The notes below the pieces were generated by a model. It was not told the origin of the DNA and made no database searches. It was given only the letters and a program-made list of their open reading frames with translations. Made by a program: the position numbers and the translations under genes. Source: Massilia mucilaginosa (GTDB lineage: Bacteria; Pseudomonadota; Gammaproteobacteria; Burkholderiales; Burkholderiaceae_D). From it: a stretch of DNA of 64,000 nt. The DNA lies in contig NZ_WHJH01000004.1 in assembly GCF_011682145.1 (NCBI RefSeq), positions 62,001 through 126,000 of the forward strand. The letters are read 5' to 3'. Each line of letters starts with the position of its first letter. The first letter of the stretch is position 1. This document shows, in pieces, positions 25,256-32,840 of this stretch.

Positions 25256-27448
25256 ATGCGCGCCTTCCACGCCTCTGTCTTCCTCCTCCTCGCCGTCTTC
25301 CACGCCACCGTCCTCGCCGCCGATCCTCCCAAACGCCCCAAAATCGGCCTGGTGTTATCCGGCGGCGGCGCACGCGGCGTGGCCCACATCGGCGTCCTCA
25401 AAGTCCTTGAAGAGATGCGCATCCCGGTCGACTACGTGGTCGGCACCAGCATGGGCTCGATCGTGGCCGGCGCCTACGCCATGGGCAACCGTCCGGACGA
25501 GCTGGAAAAGCGCATCGCCGCCGTGGAATGGAACAATGTCCTCACCGACAGCCCGCCGCGCCTGGAGCGCTCGACCTACGCCAAGGCGACCGAGCGCAAG
25601 AACATCGTCAGCGGCGAGATCGGCTTTTCCGACGCCGAAATGCGCCTGCCGCGCGGCCTGAACTACGGCCAGCAGATCGAATTCTTCTTCAACACACTGG
25701 CGGCGAAAACCGGCGACGTGACCCACTTCGACGAGCTCGACATTCCCTTCCGCGCCATCGCCACCGACATCGAAAACGGCAAGATGGTCGTGCTCGAACG
25801 CGGCGGCATCGCCCGCGCGATGCGGGCCAGCATGTCGGTGCCGGGCGTGTTCGCCCCGGTCGAGATCGACGACCGCGCGCTGCTCGACGGCGGCCTGGTG
25901 CGCAACCTGCCGGTCGACGTGGCGCGCTCCATGGGGGCCGACATCATCATCGCCGTCAACCTCGGCACGCCGCTGCTCAAGCGCGACAAGATCGTGTCGG
26001 CCTTCGGCGTCGGCCAGCAGATGCTCAACATCCTCACCGAGCAGAACGTCGAAGCGTCGCTGCGCGAGCTGACGCCGAACGACGTGCTGATCCTGCCGCA
26101 ACTGGGCGACTTCAGCGCCGCCGACTTTGAAAACTCCGCCAAGACCATCGACATGGGCGAGGCCGCCGCGCGCGTGGTGGCCGATCGCCTGGCGCCGCTG
26201 GCCTTGTCCGACGCCGATTTCAAGGCGCACCTGGCGGCGCGCGCGGCGCGCCATCCGGCGGTGGTCAAGGTCAATTCGGTACGCATCGATACGAAACAGT
26301 TGAAAAATGTCAGCGAGAGTTTCATCAACCGCAAATTCTCGATCAAAGCTGGCCAGGCCTTCAGCACGGCGGAACTGCACGCCAATATGAACAGCCTGTA
26401 TTCGACGGGCGACTTCGAAAACGTCACGCACCGTTTCGAACAAGGGCCGGAAGGACGCACCCTGGTGATCGAACCGGTCGAGAAGGAATGGGGACCGAAT
26501 TACCTGCAGGCGGGCGTGCGCCTGTCGACCGATCTGGCCGGCGAAAGCGACTTTACGATCTTGCTGGCGCATCGCGGCAAATGGCTGACGCGCTCCGGCC
26601 TCGAATGGCGCAATACCGTCTCGCTCGGGCAGGTCAATTCGTTTGCCTCGCAGCTGTATCAACCGCTTGGCGGCGAAAGCCGCTGGTACGTGGCACCGTC
26701 GGTGCGTTTTTCGCAGAACAAGGATAACCTGATCATCAACGACAAGGCGGTGGCGACCTACAGCGCCAAGCAGGCCTCAGTCGGCATCGACCTGGTCAAT
26801 CACGTGGATGACGACAGCACCTTCAAGGTGGGCCTGGAACGCGGTACCGAACGGTCGGACCCGAGTATCGGCGTGTCGCAGCTGACCACCGAGAAAAGCC
26901 AGATCGGCGTGGTGAAATTCGAATACGTGCAGGACCGGCTGGACGACTGGGTATTTCCATCGACCGGCAATTACAGCTTTGTGAACGCGCGGATCGCCCC
27001 GACCTCGGTTGGCGCCACGGTCGAATACAAGCGGCTCGAAGTGGGGCACGAAATGGCGTGGAACCGTGGCCCGCACCGGTTCAGCGTGGCCGGACGGGCG
27101 GGCCATTTGTGGGGCGATGATTTACCGCTGATGGAGTTGTTTTCGCTGGGCGGTTTTTTGAATTTGTCCGGCTACCAGGCGCGCCAGTTCCTCGGCGGCG
27201 ATTATCTGTTCGGGCGCGGCGTGTACACGCGTAAAATGACCTTGCTGGGGGCGCGCAATGTGTACCTGGGCGGTTCGGTTGAACTGGGCAAGATGACGCG
27301 GCGTTTGAACGGCGACCAGATGGAGCGGGCGCAGTTTGCCGGCTCCCTGTTCGGCGCGGTCAATACCGCGCTGGGGCCGTTCACCGTGGCGGTTGGGGTG
27401 GGCGAGCGAGGCAACCAGACGTTTTATCTGTTCTTCGGTAAGCCGTGA
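25256..27448 (+). CDS. Patatin-like phospholipase with outer-membrane barrel (type Vd autotransporter-like)
   Basis: The 730-residue protein begins at the ATG at 25256 with a signal peptide (FLLLAVFHATVLAA). The patatin domain follows: oxyanion loop SGGGARG (36-41), nucleophile S65 in GTSMG, and the catalytic aspartate D211 in DGG. A POTRA-like region (about 340-405) and a 16-strand-type surface-antigen barrel (about 410-730, ending TFYLFFGKP) complete the PlpD-like layout. It is predicted to place a phospholipase A outside the outer membrane or in the periplasm. The following gap to 27725 holds no gene that I recognise. Confidence 0.92.
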   Translation: MRAFHASVFLLLAVFHATVLAADPPKRPKIGLVLSGGGARGVAHIGVLKVLEEMRIPVDYVVGTSMGSIVAGAYAMGNRPDELEKRIAAVEWNNVLTDSPPRLERSTYAKATERKNIVSGEIGFSDAEMRLPRGLNYGQQIEFFFNTLAAKTGDVTHFDELDIPFRAIATDIENGKMVVLERGGIARAMRASMSVPGVFAPVEIDDRALLDGGLVRNLPVDVARSMGADIIIAVNLGTPLLKRDKIVSAFGVGQQMLNILTEQNVEASLRELTPNDVLILPQLGDFSAADFENSAKTIDMGEAAARVVADRLAPLALSDADFKAHLAARAARHPAVVKVNSVRIDTKQLKNVSESFINRKFSIKAGQAFSTAELHANMNSLYSTGDFENVTHRFEQGPEGRTLVIEPVEKEWGPNYLQAGVRLSTDLAGESDFTILLAHRGKWLTRSGLEWRNTVSLGQVNSFASQLYQPLGGESRWYVAPSVRFSQNKDNLIINDKAVATYSAKQASVGIDLVNHVDDDSTFKVGLERGTERSDPSIGVSQLTTEKSQIGVVKFEYVQDRLDDWVFPSTGNYSFVNARIAPTSVGATVEYKRLEVGHEMAWNRGPHRFSVAGRAGHLWGDDLPLMELFSLGGFLNLSGYQARQFLGGDYLFGRGVYTRKMTLLGARNVYLGGSVELGKMTRRLNGDQMERAQFAGSLFGAVNTALGPFTVAVGVGERGNQTFYLFFGKP

Positions 27449-27725
27449 ATACGATCCGTCTCGATTGCTCGCTACCAATGCACTGCCACTGGAGTCCGGA
27501 CAGGTGGTGTTTTCTGACGGTTTCATTCCCCGCAAAGATTCATGCTCGGTTGACAGCCAAAAGCGAACACAGACGAAAGACGACACATCGCTATCAAAAA
27601 GCATAAAGGATGGGAAGGGTGGGGCTTGAGAATCCAAGCGTTGTTGACGCTGTCGGCATTGAAGCTGTATCGGACAGCATTGTCCTGTCGATCCTCGACT
27701 CGTGGTACTGGTCGGATGAACGTGA

Positions 27726-28178
27726 TCATTTGCTGCCGTACTGGTCCGGGTTAACCACTTCAAGCAGGTGCCGCTCAATGGCTTCCTCGTCCACGGCGAT
27801 GCCGTCAACCTGTGCAAGTCCTTCCGGTTCAATGCCTTCGGGCAGGAGCTGCAAAGCGCCCACGCAGTCCCGGCCAATGGCTGCGAGAAGGTCGAACGCT
27901 TCGACAGAGCCTGTCTTGAACCGGGCCGCAACACGTTTACGGATAATATCGCTGTCCGCCAGCAGGCCCTCGAAGTAGTGCGAGACGCTTGCTCCCTTGA
28001 GCGGCTCATTATGGAGATTGAACGGCATCGACAGCGAGATGGCTCGCCCACGCTGGGAGCTGCGCCAGGCGGTGTCGTACTGTAGCTCGGAGTCCCCATT
28101 GGCGTTGACCGTCCAACAGCCAACGTAATCCCCATTGGCCCAGAGATGCAGTGTTTGGCTGTGCGAGCGGCGGCCCAT
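27726..28178 (-). pseudogene. Truncated HipA (N-terminal domain only)
   Basis: About 150 residues match only the N-terminal subdomain of HipA (LSMPF, HYFEGLLADSDIIRKRVAARF, FDLLAAIGRDCVGALQLLPEG). The frame stops where full HipA (about 440 residues) continues into the kinase domain, and no kinase motif is found downstream to 27449. The ATG at 28178 follows the hipB stop by two bases; a GTG at 28187 overlapping hipB is also possible. In three-part HipBST systems the separate HipS protein corresponds to this domain, but no HipT kinase is present here. I read it as a truncated remnant that might still act as an antitoxin partner. Confidence 0.72.
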
Positions 28179-28180
28179 GC

Positions 28181-28444
28181 TTACCACTCCGCCGAGACGC
28201 TTGCAGTAAAGGTATCCCGCTCGCCCAGGCGAAGCTCCAGTTCAATTGCCGAGCACCAGCTGAGCAGCTGCTTGACGCTGATTTCGTCAGGATGTTTCTC
28301 AAGGTACGAGATGCGATTCTGGCTCAAGCCGACACGACTGGCTACCGCCGTCTGGGTGAGCTTACGCCGTTTGCGGGTCGATACGAGCAGCAGGCCGAGC
28401 TGTGGCGCGGTGAGGAGAAGATGGGGCGTGGGCGCGAAAGCCAT
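28181..28444 (-). CDS. hipB: HipB-like XRE family antitoxin/repressor
   Basis: This 87-residue protein has a helix-turn-helix XRE domain (about 12-70): LGLLLVSTRKRRKLTQTAVA, then the recognition helix in GLSQNRISYLE. Length and order match HipB, which represses its own operon and neutralises HipA. It sits directly before the hipA fragment. Four TAKCC-type motifs lie just upstream at 28454-28548 and fit as its operators. Confidence 0.87.
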   Translation of the reverse strand: MAFAPTPHLLLTAPQLGLLLVSTRKRRKLTQTAVASRVGLSQNRISYLEKHPDEISVKQLLSWCSAIELELRLGERDTFTASVSAEW

Positions 28445-28453
28445 GGAAGAAAA

Positions 28454-28548
28454 TATCCGCTATTCAGATAGGTCCATTTAATCTGAATACCGGCTAAAGT
28501 CAATTTGGCCGAATTGCAGCTAAATCAGAGATAGCCGAATTGCGGATA
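28454..28548 (-). promoter_or_regulatory. Four HipB-operator-like motifs before hipB
   Basis: Motifs: TATCCGCTATTCAGATA (28454-28470), TAATCTGAATACCGGCTA (28479-28496, reverse orientation), TTGGCCGAATTGCAGCTA (28505-28522) and TAGCCGAATTGCGGATA (28532-28548). The first two form a perfect TATTCAGAT/ATCTGAATA inverted repeat. They resemble the TATCC-N8-GGATA operators known for E. coli HipB, with 7 instead of 8 central bases. Confidence 0.6.
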
Positions 28549-28822
28549 AACCCGAGGCCAGGGTGCCGCCACTGGGTCTGCTGGGTTGGAGTCGCTTCAA
28601 GGTCAGGAGGCATCTTGACTCGTCGGCAAGCTGCCAGGCAAGCTCAGGCAACAGGCTGGTGGTCGCAGTCAATGCGGATGGATGGGAGAAACAGGTGAAA
28701 TGCGCGTTGTGCCGCCGCGTGCATGATCGCGTTGTTGTGTCCGTCCGATAGCAAAACCCGAGGAAAAGTCAGTTCCGGTAACGATGGCGCTGCCCTTGAG
28801 GCAAGGGGCGCTGCAAATTCGC
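28549..28822. other. Intergenic stretch without recognised features
   Basis: No gene with a ribosome site or recognisable product was found. It separates the hipB promoter region from the 3' end of the exonuclease gene. Confidence 0.4.
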
Positions 28823-29383
28823 TTAGCGGCGCAGCCGGGCATCGCCAACGATGTAAGGCAGCAGCCGCGCGATATTGCGGGCGTCGTCGATGCCGCGATG
28901 GTGGGCGCCTTCGAACTTCATGCCGGCCAGGCGGATGGCTTCGCCCAGCCCCGGTTTCTTGGACAGCTTCTGGCGCTCCGCCATCAGGCGCTTGAGGTTC
29001 GCATGCGAGGCGCTGATCGGGTAGGGGAGCTTGTGGAATGCGCAGTCCTGGTGCAGCTGTTTCAGGTCGTAGTCGCCCCAGGAACAGAAAATGAAGTCGC
29101 TGTATTGATAGAGCCAGGTCTTGAAGTGGCCGATCGCTTCTTCGAACAGCGGCGCACCGTCGACGTCCTTTTGCCCGATTGAGGTAAGCGTGGTGCAGAA
29201 CGGCGTGAGCCGCGGGTGGCGCACCGGACGAATGAAGGTCTGGAATTCATCGACCACGGCGAGGCTGGCGCCATCGACCATCACGGCGCCGATCTCGATG
29301 ATTTCCATATGGTCGCGTGGCACCGTGCTCTTGTCGCAGCAGGTGGCTTCAACGTCGATGACGAGATAACGGGATGCTTGCAT
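28823..29383 (-). CDS. DEDDh 3'-5' exonuclease (ERI-1/KapD-like)
   Basis: The 186-residue protein has the exonuclease I (D10 and E12 in VIDVEAT), II (SWGDYD) and III (HHRGIDDARN) motifs of the DEDDh superfamily. Its single-domain form, without a polymerase-binding tail, resembles the ERI-1/KapD-like group that trims RNA or single-stranded DNA ends. The cytoplasmic substrate here is not known. It appears to be transcribed alone. Confidence 0.88.
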   Translation of the reverse strand: MQASRYLVIDVEATCCDKSTVPRDHMEIIEIGAVMVDGASLAVVDEFQTFIRPVRHPRLTPFCTTLTSIGQKDVDGAPLFEEAIGHFKTWLYQYSDFIFCSWGDYDLKQLHQDCAFHKLPYPISASHANLKRLMAERQKLSKKPGLGEAIRLAGMKFEGAHHRGIDDARNIARLLPYIVGDARLRR

Positions 29384-29494
29384 TCAGTTGAATTTCCTTA
29401 TGTGGTTAAAACGCTACTATAACCAACATCGGGAGACGGCCGGAAAAAGCCTCTTTTACAGCCGCTCCCCTCATGCGCTTCTTCCACGCTTCTT

Positions 29495-31324
29495 CTATTT
29501 TGCCGATGCAATCCAGCGCTCCACCCGCGCTTCCAGCAGCGGCAGCGGCAAGGTGCCGTCGCCGATCACCACTTCATGAAACCTGGGCAGGCTGAATTTC
29601 TCGCCCATCGCCTTGCGCGCCCGCTCGCGCAATTCCAGTATCTTGAGCGCGCCGATTTTGTAGCTCAGCGCCTGCGCCGGCCACACCATGTAGCGCTCGA
29701 TCTGGTTTTTGGCGCGCGCTTCGCTGTAGCCGAGCGTCTTGCTGGCGTACGCAATCGCCTGTTCGCGGGTCCAGCCTTTGGCGTGCATGCCGGTATCGAC
29801 CACCAGCCTGACGGCGCGCAGCAATTCATCGTTCAGGTGACCGAAGTACGCTTCCGGATCGTCGTACAAGCCGAATTCGTGCCCCAGGGTTTCCGCATAC
29901 AGCGCCCAGCCTTCGGTAAACGCCCCGATATTCGGATTTTCGGTATTGAATTTGCGGAAATCCGGTACGTCGAGTTCTTTCAGCAGGCCCGCATGGAAAT
30001 GGTGGCCGGGCTGGCCTTCGTGCAGGTACAAGGTCACCATGCCGGTGCGGCTGTAATCCTTTGGATCGTTCACGACCGCCCAGAACACGCCCGGATGCGA
30101 GCCGTCGGCCGCTGCCGGCGTGTAGTGATCGGACGCGGTGGCGCGGGTCAATTCGGGCTCCAGCTGCAATCCGAGCGGCGCTTTCGGCAGCAGTGAAAAC
30201 AGCGCGGGCAGCTTGGTCTTGACCTTGCTGTCGATCTGGCGATATGCGTCAAGCACCTCCTCCTCGGTCTTGAAGGTCTTGAATTTGGCCTGCGCTTCGA
30301 CCCATTGCGGCAGTGCCTCCGGCGGGCCGCTGTATCCGAGCTTGGGGCCGAGCAGCGCCCATTGCTGCCCGATGCGCGCCACTTCCTTGAGCCCTAGTTG
30401 ATGAATCTCGTCGGGATTCATCGAGACCGTGGTGCGGTCCTTGATCTGCGCCTGGTACCACGCCGCGCCATTCGGCAGCGCGCTCCAGCCGTCGCTCGCA
30501 CGGCTGGCGGGCAGGTATTCCTTTTCCAGATAAAGCGCGAGCCGGTCGAGGGCGGGGGACAGCCGCGTGGCGATCATTGCGCGGTACGCCGCTGTCAGAC
30601 GGTCTTTATCCGTCTGCGAAAACGCCGCCGGCAGATTCTTGATCGGCGTGTAAAAGATATTCGCTTCCGGCGTGGCGCTGCGCAGTTGCCGGAACTGCGG
30701 CAGCATCGCCACCGCGATCGCTTTCGGCTGCACGATGCCGCGCCTGACGCCTTCGCGCATATTGGCAATCGCCTGGTCGATCCAGGCTGGCAGCTGGTTC
30801 AGGCGATTCAGGTAATCCCCGTACTGGGCGACGGTATTGAAGGGCTGCGAACCGGTGCCGCTGGCGTAATTGGCCAGGGTGCCGGGCACGTTATCGAGGT
30901 GGTTCAGCGGGAGCAAGTGCTCGGGGAATTTTTCCAGGCTCAGACCGCTGTCGAGCTCGAAGGCCAACATAGCGTAATTGAGCTGCTCCGCCTCGCTCAG
31001 ACGGGTGCGCGGGATGGCTTTGAGCTGGCTTTGCATGCGCCGGTACAGCGCAAACTGGCGGCTGCGGCGCGCAGGCGACATGCTCATTCCCAGCTCGCCG
31101 TTATAGCGGCTGTCGCCGTTGGCGGTAATGAGCAGCGGGTCGAAATGCGCGCGTGCGCGATAAAAAGCATCTGCCAGTTTATGCAGTTGGCTCGCGGAGG
31201 CGGACGACGCGCTGGCGGCGGATGGCGCGGCCGGCGGCGCCGCGCTGGCGCCGCAAACAGGTGACATCAACACGGCCAGCAATGCCGTGGTTCCGAGCAG
31301 CGGGCGGGAAAGGCTGAAACGCAT
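29495..31324 (-). CDS. DUF885 family putative zinc metallopeptidase, exported
   Basis: The 609-residue protein starts with a signal peptide and an Ala/Ser-rich stretch (to about 45). It carries the DUF885 metal site HEGQPGHH at 435-442 and the downstream glutamate in FTEGWALYAE. The family is mostly helical and thought to be metallopeptidase-like; substrates are generally unknown. Length is normal for the family. It is divergent from the glycosyltransferase gene. Confidence 0.9.
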   Translation of the reverse strand: MRFSLSRPLLGTTALLAVLMSPVCGASAAPPAAPSAASASSASASQLHKLADAFYRARAHFDPLLITANGDSRYNGELGMSMSPARRSRQFALYRRMQSQLKAIPRTRLSEAEQLNYAMLAFELDSGLSLEKFPEHLLPLNHLDNVPGTLANYASGTGSQPFNTVAQYGDYLNRLNQLPAWIDQAIANMREGVRRGIVQPKAIAVAMLPQFRQLRSATPEANIFYTPIKNLPAAFSQTDKDRLTAAYRAMIATRLSPALDRLALYLEKEYLPASRASDGWSALPNGAAWYQAQIKDRTTVSMNPDEIHQLGLKEVARIGQQWALLGPKLGYSGPPEALPQWVEAQAKFKTFKTEEEVLDAYRQIDSKVKTKLPALFSLLPKAPLGLQLEPELTRATASDHYTPAAADGSHPGVFWAVVNDPKDYSRTGMVTLYLHEGQPGHHFHAGLLKELDVPDFRKFNTENPNIGAFTEGWALYAETLGHEFGLYDDPEAYFGHLNDELLRAVRLVVDTGMHAKGWTREQAIAYASKTLGYSEARAKNQIERYMVWPAQALSYKIGALKILELRERARKAMGEKFSLPRFHEVVIGDGTLPLPLLEARVERWIASAK

Positions 31325-31467
31325 GAAGGTTCCTTGTAGGTGGATTGAGGAGAACCGAAGCAGGATAGCGCAAATGACCGGGGCTGGGCAGCCCGCTCAC
31401 GCTGTATGATGAGCGGCGCTTCGCGCCCGCCGGCGCCAGCGCGCTTGATCCACTTTCTGGAAGCGCC

Positions 31468-32748
31468 ATGTCCGATTATTCGACCGTTTTGCCGCACATT
31501 GTCGTGGTCACCACCGGCTCGGCCGGCGACCTGTTTCCATTCCTGCGGGTCGCGCTGCGGCTACGCGAGCGCGGCCACCCCACCACGGTGCTTGCGCCCC
31601 TCATGCACGAGGCGCTGGTGCGCCAGGCCGGCCTGGCCTTCCATCCGCTGCCGGCCGATCCGGCGGTGCTCGACAATCCCGACCTGTGGCATCCGCGCCG
31701 CGGCTTCGGCGTGGTCTGGCGCGCCATGCGCCCCGGCATGGAAGCGATGCAGGCCTTCGTGGCGGCCTTGCCGCGCGAGCAGCCATGCGTACTGCTGGTG
31801 CATCCCCTGGCCGTGGCGCATGCCGACCTGTGCCGCGCGGACCGTCCCGGCTTGCGGATCGTGGCCGGCTACCTGGCGCCATCGAACCTGCGCACCGTGC
31901 ACGATCTGCCGGTACTGGGGCCGTTCCCGATACCGGGCTGGATGCCGTTGAAGGTGCGGCGCTGGCTCTGGAACATGGTCGAGGCAACGGCCATCAACCC
32001 GGTCGTCGTGCCTGAACTGAACGCGGCCCGGCAAGCGCAGGGCCGCGCGCCCATTGCCAGCTACATGGACGAGATGTATGGGGTGCCCGATCTGTCCGTA
32101 AGCTTGTTTCCGGAATGGTTCGGCGGGCGCCAGCCGGACTGGCCGTCGCCGCTGCTGTGCGGCGATTTTCCGCTGTACGATCCGCATCCGGAGGCGTCGA
32201 TCGCGCCGGCGCTGCTGCAATTCATGCGCGCCGGCAGTGCCCCCATCATCGTCACCCACGGTACCGCCAACCTGCACGCCGCCAGGTTCTTCAGCAGCGC
32301 CCTGGCGGCGGCTGAGCGGCTGGGCCGGCGCATCGTGTTCCTCACGGCACACCGGGCGCAGGTGCCGGCAACCCTGCCGCCAACGGCCTTCTGGCAGGAT
32401 TACTGCCCGCTGGCAGCCTTGCTGCCGGACGCGGCGGCACTCGTGCACCACGGCGGCATCGGCACCACGGCGGTTGCCTTGCGCGCCGGTACGCCTCAAC
32501 TGGTCGTGCCGATGGCCTACGACCAGTTCGACAACGGCGTGCGCGTCACGGCCCTGCATGCCGGATTGACCTTGAAGGCGGAGCGCGCCACTACCCGCAC
32601 CCTGGCCGACGCCTTGCAGCGCCTGCTGCAATCGCCCGAGATTCATGTCGGCTGCGCGGCTGTCAAAGAGCGTATGGCGAGCGGGGGAGCGTTGGACGGC
32701 ATGATCGATGTCATATCAAAAACGGTATCGAAAAGCGGAAAAATATGA
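31468..32748 (+). CDS. Glycosyltransferase, GT1/UGT-like
   Basis: The 426-residue protein has the GT-B layout of the GT1 family: an N-terminal GSAGDLFPFL loop and a C-terminal nucleotide-sugar region (HHGGIGTTAVALRAGTPQLVVPMAYDQFDNG) like rhamnosyltransferases and sterol glucosyltransferases. It probably transfers a sugar to a lipid or small molecule; the acceptor is unknown. Its last codons overlap the operator of the downstream TonB receptor promoter (32711-32778). Confidence 0.87.
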   Translation: MSDYSTVLPHIVVVTTGSAGDLFPFLRVALRLRERGHPTTVLAPLMHEALVRQAGLAFHPLPADPAVLDNPDLWHPRRGFGVVWRAMRPGMEAMQAFVAALPREQPCVLLVHPLAVAHADLCRADRPGLRIVAGYLAPSNLRTVHDLPVLGPFPIPGWMPLKVRRWLWNMVEATAINPVVVPELNAARQAQGRAPIASYMDEMYGVPDLSVSLFPEWFGGRQPDWPSPLLCGDFPLYDPHPEASIAPALLQFMRAGSAPIIVTHGTANLHAARFFSSALAAAERLGRRIVFLTAHRAQVPATLPPTAFWQDYCPLAALLPDAAALVHHGGIGTTAVALRAGTPQLVVPMAYDQFDNGVRVTALHAGLTLKAERATTRTLADALQRLLQSPEIHVGCAAVKERMASGGALDGMIDVISKTVSKSGKI

Positions 32749-32778
32749 TTGGATTGATTCTTTGGCTTTCCTTACTAT
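32711..32778 (+). promoter_or_regulatory. LysR-type operator and promoter of the arabinose TonB receptor operon
   Basis: TCATATC-N6-GGTATCG (32711-32730), 15 bases, TGATTGGA (32746-32753) with -35 TTGGAT (32749-32754), an 18-base spacer, and -10 TACTAT (32773-32778). The right half-site is perfect, the left is 5 of 7. The operator lies inside the end of the glycosyltransferase gene. Confidence 0.76.
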
Positions 32779-32840
32779 CCGGTTCAAGGGCTAAAAATAC
32801 CCAAGAATCATATAACTAGAACCAAAAGCCAAGGAGACGT

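Noticed and set aside
27523-27729. Continuation of HipA in another frame after its stop
   Set aside because: None of the three minus-strand frames shows the AGAQEKTA motif or any other HipA kinase segment.
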